6,164 bases of DNA from JBEKHI01 sp050012355 (GTDB lineage Bacteria > Actinomycetota > Actinomycetes > Streptosporangiales > Streptosporangiaceae). The stretch covers positions 1-6,164 of the forward strand of contig JBEKHI010000463.1 in assembly GCA_050012355.1 (NCBI GenBank). Reading direction: 5' to 3'. Shown here piece by piece: positions 1 to 5,110 of the stretch (its first letter is position 1; the number at the start of each line of letters is the position of its first letter). The notes under the pieces are model-generated. The model made no database searches, was not told the DNA's origin, and saw only the letters and a program-made list of their open reading frames with translations. The translations under genes were made by a program, and so were the position numbers.

Positions 1-1709
1 CGGGTCGGCCGGACACTGCGGGTTCTTCCAGATGGTCCGGTCCACTGGGTTTCGCGGGGGCTGGTCTTCACCACCTTCCAGGTGCGTTGCTGCTTCAACC
101 GGTGGCAGTGCCGGCATGCGGGGTCGATGTTGTGCTCTGACGTTTCGCCCCCGTCCTCCCACGGGACGCGATGCTCCATGTCGCTAGTGGCGGCCGCGGC
201 GTCGCATCCGGGTGTCGCACAGGTGGCCTTCCGCGCGATGATCAGATGCCGCAGCTTACGACTGGGATCGTGCTTGGTTTCGGGGTGTCCGTCGTCGCTG
301 CTGTGCCGCGCGATCGGCTCCATCTTGAGGTCCAGGCTGGCCACGAACTCGGTGACCCCTGACTCTGGCGGTCTTGCTGGCCCGGGTTGCTCGCCACCCG
401 GTGGTCCCGTTCCCGGTGGCCCGGTTTCTGGCGGTGGCCATCGGTGCTGGCCCCTGGCGCATCCGTGGGCGGTGGCTTCTCCGGTGCGGGGATCCACCTG
501 TGTCAGGCACCACCGGGTCGCCGGGTTGGCCGTTCCGGCGGTGATCAGGTCCCGGGCGACGGTCCCGGTGACGTGGCCCCAGCCCGGGATCCAGCCGGGA
601 GCGTCCTGTTTCGGGTCGAGGGTCCCGGCGGTGATCACCAGGTTGATGGTCAGCCCCGGGCTGCCTGGCATCGGCGGCTCCTCCGATCCCGCCCCGAACT
701 CGTAGTCTTCGAAACCCCACGGGTTGAAGTAGGCTGCCTCCTCATCTTCGGCTTGCTCGGCGGGGTCCTGATCCGCTGGGGTGATGCCGTCCCACGGGCC
801 GCCGGCCGTCGGGCCGGTGAAGGCGGGGGCGGCGCCCCCGGTGACCGGGTGCCGGCCCAGCGCCAGTGCCGCCAGCGCGTCGGCCCGCAGATTATCAAGC
901 GACCCCTTGATGCCCGCCGCCCGCATGATCCGCGCCCAGCCGCTCAGCGCCTGCTTGATCCCCATCGCCACCGCTACGCTCAGCTCGCGAGCTGCGAGCA
1001 TCGCGTTCCCTGACTGTTCGGGTGCGAACTCGATCCGGCGGCCCTTGGCTGCTTTCTTCCGCCGTTCTTCGGCTTGGGCCGGGTCCAGCAGCAAGACGAT
1101 GCGGCGGCACCTGGCCCGCAGCGACCCAGGTGTCCGGCCCGCTGCGTCCCGGGCGATCAGCTCGTCGGCCTTGCTGAGAAGCGATGGGTCCAGCAGGGCG
1201 GTTTCCTCGGCGATGATGCGCTGCCGGTAGTCGGTCAATGCGCCGTCGTGGGCCAGTCGCATGCATTGCGGCAACCGGTCCAGGGTGACCGAACGGTTCA
1301 GGTTCCCCTTCGCCGCCATGGCTGACAGGTGGATCTCATGGGCGTAATCGTCGGCCCCGAACTCCCCGAGTACCTCCTGCCCGAGCTTGGGGTCCCACTC
1401 CAGGTTCCTCTTCGCGTACTCGGCGGCGAGCCTGTTCGCCGCCCAGGCGGCCTGCCCGGCGACCCGGTCGATGGCCGCGATCGCGCCGAGCAGCTCATCG
1501 CCTGACAGGCCGGATACGTCACCCTCCACGGTCCGGATCACCGCCAGCCCCAGCACCGGCCCGGCCGGCTCGACATCCCACGTCCCGCCGTGCGCGAACT
1601 GCCGCTCCGCGGGCTCGGCGCCCTGCCATCCCTCCTCCCGCACCGCATCCCACAACTCGTCTGGATACGCCACCGTCGGCTCGTAATCGAGATCTTCGGT
1701 GTAGCTCAT
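1..1709 (-). CDS. DUF222 / HNH endonuclease domain protein (13E12 family), C-terminus cut by window edge
   Basis: The minus-strand frame starting at ATG 1709 is open for 569 codons to the window edge with no stop. The N-terminal two thirds (from about residue 71, DELLGAIAAIDRVAGQ, to about 400) is helical and Ala/Arg-rich, as in DUF222 of the mycobacterial 13E12-repeat family. A Pro/Gly linker follows (about 425-451). The C-terminus is an HNH nuclease with a zinc knuckle: C497-x4-C502 (TCATPGC), E512-H513 (EHRVPW), N527 (EHNIDP), then C532-x2-C535-H536 (ACRHCHRLKQ). Family members usually have Asp-His where this one has Glu-His. The last visible residues (TQWTGPSGRT) resemble the usual C-terminal tail, so only a few residues should be missing. 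A purine-rich stretch at 1712-1728 provides the ribosome-binding site. The biological role of this abundant actinobacterial family is unsettled; nuclease activity is inferred from the motif. It is transcribed divergently from the GH54 gene. Confidence 0.9.
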   Translation of the reverse strand, partial: MSYTEDLDYEPTVAYPDELWDAVREEGWQGAEPAERQFAHGGTWDVEPAGPVLGLAVIRTVEGDVSGLSGDELLGAIAAIDRVAGQAAWAANRLAAEYAKRNLEWDPKLGQEVLGEFGADDYAHEIHLSAMAAKGNLNRSVTLDRLPQCMRLAHDGALTDYRQRIIAEETALLDPSLLSKADELIARDAAGRTPGSLRARCRRIVLLLDPAQAEERRKKAAKGRRIEFAPEQSGNAMLAARELSVAVAMGIKQALSGWARIMRAAGIKGSLDNLRADALAALALGRHPVTGGAAPAFTGPTAGGPWDGITPADQDPAEQAEDEEAAYFNPWGFEDYEFGAGSEEPPMPGSPGLTINLVITAGTLDPKQDAPGWIPGWGHVTGTVARDLITAGTANPATRWCLTQVDPRTGEATAHGCARGQHRWPPPETGPPGTGPPGGEQPGPARPPESGVTEFVASLDLKMEPIARHSSDDGHPETKHDPSRKLRHLIIARKATCATPGCDAAAATSDMEHRVPWEDGGETSEHNIDPACRHCHRLKQQRTWKVVKTSPRETQWTGPSGRTRSVRPT

Positions 1710-1742
1710 TTCTTCCCACCCCCTTCCTCTATCGCTATATAC

Positions 1743-1771
1743 ATAGTACCTATATTCGAATACGAATTCAA
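1743..1771 (-). promoter_or_regulatory. Promoter of the DUF222/HNH gene with an inverted repeat in the spacer
   Basis: On the minus strand a -35 TTGAAT (1766-1771) and a -10 TACTAT (1743-1748) are separated by exactly 17 bp, in an AT-rich island (about 1733-1772) that stands out from the GC-rich surroundings. Transcription would begin near 1736, leaving a leader of about 27 nt before ATG 1709. The spacer holds the inverted repeat ATTCG-AATA-CGAAT (1754-1767), well placed for repressor binding. The window 1757-1770 (CGAAT-ACGA-ATTCA) also resembles an actinobacterial LexA box (CGAAC-N4-GTTCG), matching 7 of 10 fixed positions. The promoter is seen in sequence; the repressor identity is inferred. 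Confidence 0.6.
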
Positions 1772-1820
1772 GCTTGCGGCCGAGTCGCGTGAGCAGCGGC
1801 TAGGCGTAGTCCGCGGCGCC

Positions 1821-2103
1821 TCACCAGACGGGGGGAAAGTGCCGGATCAGCTCCGCGCGGGCCTGGTCGTCGAGGGTCACGTCGGTGGCGGCGAGGTTCT
1901 CGGCCAGTCCGGCGTCGCGACTGGCGATCCAGCGTCGCTAGTTGTGCCGGAAGCGTGACGGACCGCGTTGAGCAGGTTCAGCCAGAATAGCTGAGCGTCC
2001 TGCTGGTCTCGCTGCCAGCAGGCGCCGAGATGATCGTCACCGGGAGCGCTGCCGCGCGGTCCAGACGGGCGACGAGATCGTCGCGGTCGACCTGACTTCT
2101 CAC
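1821..2103 (-). pseudogene. Remnant of a MalT-type LuxR-family (STAND ATPase) transcriptional regulator
   Basis: Three collinear minus-strand pieces in different frames resemble the N-terminal ATPase part of large MalT/LuxR regulators. Piece A (about 2103-2011) reads VDRDDLVARLDRAAALPVTI followed by ISAPAGS, which matches the family's 'rp.Ll.rLdra...vtlisAPAGsGKTtll' up to the Walker A motif, where GKT is lost (ETS instead) and a stop follows. Piece B (2017-1946) reads DQQDAQLFWLNLLNAVRHAS, like the 'lD..dnDparFw.yLlaAlr' segment after Walker A. Piece C (1928-1821) reads GLAENLAATDVTLDDQARAE then ends at TGA, compatible with the later 'gdLaeiratdLaFt.deA..LL' segment. Together they span about 95 codons where an intact protein has roughly 900, with no helix-turn-helix left. 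A GTG at 2103 could be the old start. This is recognition by eye, with A and B stronger than C. Confidence 0.5.
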
Positions 2104-2171
2104 CGTCGTTATGGTCCCATGATTGACGGGCGGCGAGCCAGGAGTACGGGCTCGTTGACACGTATCTAGTC

Positions 2172-2220
2172 GCGCCGTTTAATCAGGGAGACAATAGTGT
2201 CAAAATGGTCTGAACGGCGC
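2172..2220. promoter_or_regulatory. Long interrupted inverted repeat upstream of the GH54 gene (candidate operator)
   Basis: GCGCCGTT (2172-2179) and AACGGCGC (2213-2220) are perfect 8-bp inverted arms, extended inward by CAG/CTG if four bases bulge on the left arm. Inside lies a smaller palindrome, GACA-ATAG-TGTC (2189-2200). The right arm overlaps the candidate -35 of the GH54 promoter. This could be a bipartite protein-binding site or a cruciform. It is not a terminator, because no T-tract follows. Confidence 0.45.
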
Positions 2221-2237
2221 CAGAGGGCAGTGATAAT
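2210..2237 (+). promoter_or_regulatory. Candidate promoter of the GH54 - RidA operon
   Basis: A -10-like GATAAT (2232-2237, one mismatch to TATAAT) lies 16 bp after CTGAAC (2210-2215), a weak -35. Transcription would start near 2244, giving a leader of about 105 nt before GTG 2349. The weak -35 sits in the right arm of the inverted repeat at 2172-2220, which suits a regulated promoter. The start site is inferred. Confidence 0.4.
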
Positions 2238-2246
2238 TCGTTGGTT

Positions 2247-2279
2247 CATGGGCGCGGATCCACCCCGGGCGCGGCCATG
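2247..2279 (+). promoter_or_regulatory. Hairpin in the 5' leader of the GH54 gene
   Basis: CATGG (2247-2251) pairs with CCATG (2275-2279), and the GCGC-containing tracts just inside can add further pairs around a loop near ATCCACCCC. It would form near the 5' end of the predicted transcript. No T-tract follows, so it is more likely a stability element or antiterminator-like structure than a terminator. Its function is not known. Confidence 0.3.
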
Positions 2280-2338
2280 ATGCGTGCCTATCGCTAACCT
2301 CTGTTTCGCTGTGTTCTGATCCGGCGCGTGCCTGATAC

Positions 2339-2344
2339 GGAGAG
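2339..2344 (+). promoter_or_regulatory. Ribosome-binding site that sets the GH54 start at GTG 2349
   Basis: GGAGAG lies 4 nt before GTG 2349. The in-frame GTG 21 bases upstream (2328) has no purine-rich site before it. Starting at 2349 also gives a compact signal peptide whose N-terminal region is basic. Confidence 0.65.
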
Positions 2345-2348
2345 ACTC

Positions 2349-4526
2349 GTGGCAAGAAACCCGAGGAACCGCCGGTTCATTCGGCGGTGCTTTCGCACAC
2401 TGATGATGGTGCTGATCACGGGATTGGCCGCCACCGGGCCCATGCGGGCGACGGTCTCGGCGTCCAGCAGCCTGCCGTGTGACATCTACGAGTCCAACGG
2501 AACCCCGTGCGTTGCCGCTTACAGCATGGACCGGGCGCTGTATTCCTCCTATGACGGGCCGCTGTACCAGGTGCAGCGCGCCTCGGATGGTGCGACCGAC
2601 GACATCGGCCTGCTCTCGACGGGCGGCTATGTCAACGCGCCGGAGCAGAATTCCTTCTGCGCGAGTACCTCCTGCACCATAACCGAGCTCTTCGACCAAT
2701 CCTCGGAGGGAAACAACCTGACCGTCGAGGGGGCCGGCGGTAACGGCGCGGCGGATCACGGCGCGCCGGCGACCGCGCTGCCGATCACGGTGGACGGTTA
2801 CCAGGCCTATGGCCTAGACATCATGGGACACACCGGCTACCGGGACGACGACACCCACGGGATCGCGGTCGACGGCGAGCCCGAGGGTATGTACATGGTG
2901 GCCAGCGGCACCCACGTCAACCCCGGCTGCTGTTTTGACTTCGGCAACGCCGAGACCAACAACGACGACAACGGCGCCGGGCACATGGACGCCGTCAACC
3001 TCACCACCTACTGCGGCTCCAACTCCGCGCCGTGTACCGGAAACGGCCCCTGGGTCGAGGCGGATATGGAGAACGGCCAGTGGATGGGGGACGGCAGCAA
3101 CTCCGCTGACACGGGAAGCAACAGCGACTTCGTGACCGCGATGCTGGCGAACAACGGGCAGACGACCTTCGAACTCGCGGGCGGCGACGCGCAGTCCGGC
3201 AGCCTCACGACCTACTATGACGGGTCCCTTCCCAGCGCCTATAAGCCGATGCATCAAGAGGGCGCGATCGTGCTGGGCACCGGCGGGGACAACAGTCAGT
3301 CGGATATCGGCTCGTTCTTCGAGGGCGTGATGACGCAGGGCTTCCCGTCCGCCGCCGCCGAATCCGCCGTCCAGGCGAGCATCGTCTCCGCTGACTACAG
3401 CCAGCTGCCGGCCGCGACGGCCGGGCCGGCGGTGGTTCATGACGGGTACTCCAGCGTGTACACCGTGGACTCGTCCAATGCGCACCTGCAGGAGACGTAC
3501 CTGCCGGCGATCAGCGACTCGTGGTCTACCCAGGACCTGTCCGCGAAATACGGCACCCCGGCGGTGCTGGCGGGCACGGAGCCGGTGGCGCTGACCCACG
3601 ATGGATACACCAGCGTGTACACGATCGATGCCTCGAACGGGGATCTGCAGGAGACGTATCTGCCAGCGATGGGCGGACCGTGGTCCACCCAGAACCTGTC
3701 GACGGAGTTCGGTACCCCGCCGACGGACGTGACGCCGACCGCCCTTTATCACAATGGCTACACCAGCGTGTACACCATCGACGCGTCGGACGCGCACCTG
3801 CAGGAGACGTACCTGCCGCTAATGGGTGGCTCGTGGTCTACGCAGGATCTGTCCGCGAATGACGGCACCCCGGCGGTCCTGGCCGGGACATCCCCGGTCG
3901 CCGTCTTCCACTCCGACTACGCCAGCGTCTACACGGTCGATGCCTCGAATGACCACCTGCAGGAGACGTACCTGCCGGTCATGGGCGGTCCGTGGTCTAC
4001 CCAGGACCTGTCCGCGAATTACGGCACCCCGGCCACAACCGTGACGCCGGCCGCCGTCGTGCATGACGGATATACCAGCGTGTACACGGTCGACGCTTCC
4101 GGCAGCCACCTGCAGGAGACGTACCTGCCTGCCATCGGTGACCCGTGGACCACGCAGGACCTGTCAGCGGACTACGGGACGCCGGCGGTGGCAGCAGGCA
4201 CCGAGCCGGTGGCGCTCTACCACACCGGTTACACCAGCGTCTACACCGTGGACTCGTCCACTGACCACCTGCAGGAGACGTACCTGCCTGCCATCGGTGA
4301 CGCGTGGACTACCCACGATCTGTCCGCGGGCTACGGCACCCCAGCCACCACCCAGACCCCGATCGCGCTGCTCCACCCGGACGCGAGTGGCGATCTCACC
4401 TGGACCAGCGTGTACACGGTCGACGCTTCCGACAGCCACCTGCAGGAGACGTACCTGCCTGCCATCGGTGACGCGTGGACCACGCAGGATCTGTCCGCCG
4501 ACTACGGCACCCCGCCCGCGCGATAG
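2349..4526 (+). CDS. Secreted GH54 alpha-L-arabinofuranosidase with C-terminal seven-repeat (beta-propeller-like) domain
   Basis: The product is 725 aa from GTG 2349. Residues 1-38 are a signal peptide: an Arg-rich start, a hydrophobic core (TLMMVLITGLAATG), and likely cleavage after TVSA. Residues about 43-352 match GH54 (AbfB catalytic domain) from end to end: PCDIYESNGTPCVAAYSMDR, YGLDIMGHTGYRDDD, GCCFDFGNAETNNDDNGAGH, GPWVEADMEN, GGDNSQSDIGSFFEGVMT. By analogy with Aspergillus AkAbfB (nucleophile E221, acid/base D297, vicinal disulfide C176-C177), the equivalents are E241 in DMEN, D314 in GGDN, and C194-C195. All are present with near-identical spacing, so the enzyme should be active. Expected role: release of terminal L-arabinofuranosyl units from arabinan or arabinoxylan outside the cell. 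Fungal GH54 enzymes usually carry a CBM42 here; this one has instead seven ~52-residue repeats (residues 360-725). It overlaps the ribosome-binding site of the RidA gene. Confidence 0.93.
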   Translation: MARNPRNRRFIRRCFRTLMMVLITGLAATGPMRATVSASSSLPCDIYESNGTPCVAAYSMDRALYSSYDGPLYQVQRASDGATDDIGLLSTGGYVNAPEQNSFCASTSCTITELFDQSSEGNNLTVEGAGGNGAADHGAPATALPITVDGYQAYGLDIMGHTGYRDDDTHGIAVDGEPEGMYMVASGTHVNPGCCFDFGNAETNNDDNGAGHMDAVNLTTYCGSNSAPCTGNGPWVEADMENGQWMGDGSNSADTGSNSDFVTAMLANNGQTTFELAGGDAQSGSLTTYYDGSLPSAYKPMHQEGAIVLGTGGDNSQSDIGSFFEGVMTQGFPSAAAESAVQASIVSADYSQLPAATAGPAVVHDGYSSVYTVDSSNAHLQETYLPAISDSWSTQDLSAKYGTPAVLAGTEPVALTHDGYTSVYTIDASNGDLQETYLPAMGGPWSTQNLSTEFGTPPTDVTPTALYHNGYTSVYTIDASDAHLQETYLPLMGGSWSTQDLSANDGTPAVLAGTSPVAVFHSDYASVYTVDASNDHLQETYLPVMGGPWSTQDLSANYGTPATTVTPAAVVHDGYTSVYTVDASGSHLQETYLPAIGDPWTTQDLSADYGTPAVAAGTEPVALYHTGYTSVYTVDSSTDHLQETYLPAIGDAWTTHDLSAGYGTPATTQTPIALLHPDASGDLTWTSVYTVDASDSHLQETYLPAIGDAWTTQDLSADYGTPPAR
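3426..4523 (+). repeat. Seven tandem ~52-codon repeats, predicted seven-bladed beta-propeller
   Basis: Repeat units start at 3426, 3582, 3735, 3894, 4047, 4206 and 4359, with lengths of 52, 51, 53, 51, 53, 51 and 55 codons. Each contains H-x-G-Y-T-S-V-Y-T-[VI]-D-[AS]-S-x4-L-Q-E-T-Y-L-P then W-[ST]-T-Q-D-L-S and YGTP. The pattern (SVYTVD strand, LQETYLP strand, then a Trp strand) resembles propeller lectins such as the DUF346/PLL and fungal fucose-lectin families, and seven units fit one closed ring. Odd units end AVLAGT[ES] and even units end T-x-[VQ]-T, so the array alternates in two-blade steps. Blade 7 has a short insertion (DASGDLTW). A carbohydrate-binding role is inferred; no ligand residues were verified. 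Confidence 0.75.
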
Positions 4527-4530
4527 GGGA
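4525..4530 (+). promoter_or_regulatory. Ribosome-binding site of the RidA gene overlapping the GH54 stop codon
   Basis: AGGGGA begins inside the TAG stop (4524-4526) of the GH54 gene and lies 5 nt before GTG 4536. A ribosome finishing the first gene would cover this site, so coupled translation is likely. Confidence 0.7.
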
Positions 4531-4535
4531 TTTCT

Positions 4536-5021
4536 GTGCTCATAGAAAAGCGGCTGACCGACCTTGGCCTGGAACTTCCTAAGCCCATGAAGACTCCGCC
4601 GGGCGTGACCCTCCCGTTCCCCTGGGTGCGAGTCCTGGGAACCCACGCCTATATCTCCGGCCACGGTCCGTTGCTCGCGGACGGGTCCCTGCCTCCGAAC
4701 CTGGGCAAGGTGGGAAGTGACGTGACGCTTGAGCAAGCTTACGAGGCGGCGCGATCCACGGCGTTGTCTATGCTTTCCAGCCTGCGGCGGGAACTCGGCG
4801 ACCTGGACAGGATCAAGGCATGGATCCGTGTCTTCGGGATGGTGAACGCGGCGCCGGGTTTCACGCAAACCCCCGCGGTCATCAATGGCTTCTCCGACCT
4901 GATCCTGGAACTCTGGGGAGAAGAGGCGGGCAGCCACGCCCGCTCGGCGGTCGGACAGGCCGAACTCCCCTTCCGCATTCCGGTTGAGATCGAGGCCGAA
5001 GTCTTGATCGACGGAGCCTGA
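4536..5021 (+). CDS. RidA (YjgF/YER057c/UK114) family protein
   Basis: The product is 161 aa, the usual size for the longer RidA-like subgroup (similar to the cd02199 type), and has no signal peptide. Recognisable segments in order: an N-terminal motif I-E-x-R-L-x-x-L-G-x-E-L-P, then YISGHGPLLADG (39-50), LGKVGSDVTLEQAYEAAR (56-73), a long helix ending LGDLDRIK, then FGMVNAAPGFTQTPAVINGF (100-119), and HARSAVG with R136 followed by LPFRIPVEIEAEV. R136 corresponds to the Arg that binds substrate carboxylate in canonical RidA (R105 in E. coli), and the VEIEAEV strand also matches. Canonical RidA hydrolyses reactive enamine/imine intermediates such as 2-aminoacrylate; the substrate of this subgroup is unknown. 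It follows the GH54 gene by 9 bp, so it should be co-transcribed. GTG 4536 is chosen because it has a well-spaced ribosome-binding site. Confidence 0.9.
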   Translation: MLIEKRLTDLGLELPKPMKTPPGVTLPFPWVRVLGTHAYISGHGPLLADGSLPPNLGKVGSDVTLEQAYEAARSTALSMLSSLRRELGDLDRIKAWIRVFGMVNAAPGFTQTPAVINGFSDLILELWGEEAGSHARSAVGQAELPFRIPVEIEAEVLIDGA

Positions 5022-5027
5022 TCAGGC
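5016..5027. repeat. Perfect 12-bp palindrome over the RidA stop codon
   Basis: GCCTGATCAGGC is centred on the TGA stop (5019-5021). As RNA it could form only a 4-bp stem, and the following DNA is only modestly T-rich (TTCTGGGCTCTTGTT). It is at best a weak terminator or a protein-binding site for the promoter that begins at 5039. Confidence 0.3.
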
Positions 5028-5038
5028 GTTCTGGGCTC

Positions 5039-5067
5039 TTGTTACGGCGCCGGACCTGCGGTATGTT
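5039..5067 (+). promoter_or_regulatory. Promoter of the fatty-acid-hydroxylase-family gene
   Basis: A -35 TTGTTA (5039-5044) and a -10 TATGTT (5062-5067) are spaced by exactly 17 bp. Transcription would start near 5074, giving a leader of about 37 nt before ATG 5111. This suggests the gene is expressed independently of the GH54-RidA pair. Confidence 0.55.
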
Positions 5068-5100
5068 ACCCGCCAGTCATGTCTCGCGTTCGATGGCGAT

Positions 5101-5106
5101 GGAGGT
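5101..5106 (+). promoter_or_regulatory. Strong ribosome-binding site fixing the start at ATG 5111
   Basis: GGAGGT lies 4 nt before ATG 5111. Reading the frame from an upstream TTG at 5039 would begin within the predicted -35 box and add 24 residues not typical of the family, so 5111 is preferred. Confidence 0.75.
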
Positions 5107-5110
5107 GGCG

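Noticed and set aside
82..1013. Plus-strand open frames of about 207 and 208 codons (82-705 and 387-1013)
   Set aside because: They lie antisense to the DUF222/HNH gene, whose frame shows clear domain motifs and stays open for 569 codons. Their translations are Arg/Pro/Gly-rich shadow sequence.
1..1709. DUF222/HNH gene as part of an intein, group I intron or insertion sequence
   Set aside because: No terminal repeats, target duplications, intron structure or host gene fragments are visible around it.
1705..1744. 12-codon leader ORF from ATG 1744 whose TGA overlaps the HNH start
   Set aside because: Its ATG uses bases of the predicted -10 box, so it would lie upstream of the transcript start.
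1877..2161. 94-codon minus-strand open frame as an intact small gene
   Set aside because: Only its middle (DQQDAQLFWLNLLNAVRHAS) looks like real protein. The parts before and after resemble the same regulator family in other frames, so it is better explained as a decayed gene.
2166..2759. 197-codon minus-strand open frame across the GH54 promoter and N-terminus
   Set aside because: It is antisense to a well-supported secreted enzyme, has no recognisable domain, and covers the regulatory region.
3426..4523. Regular ~155-bp repeats as a CRISPR array or satellite DNA
   Set aside because: The period is a whole number of codons, the repeats are in frame within a secreted protein, and there are no short repeats with unique spacers.
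2814..4937. Minus-strand open frames of 327, 96 and 257 codons antisense to GH54, the propeller and RidA
   Set aside because: High third-position GC creates long antisense frames. Their repeated RVHGVHAG-like text is the reverse reading of the blade repeats.
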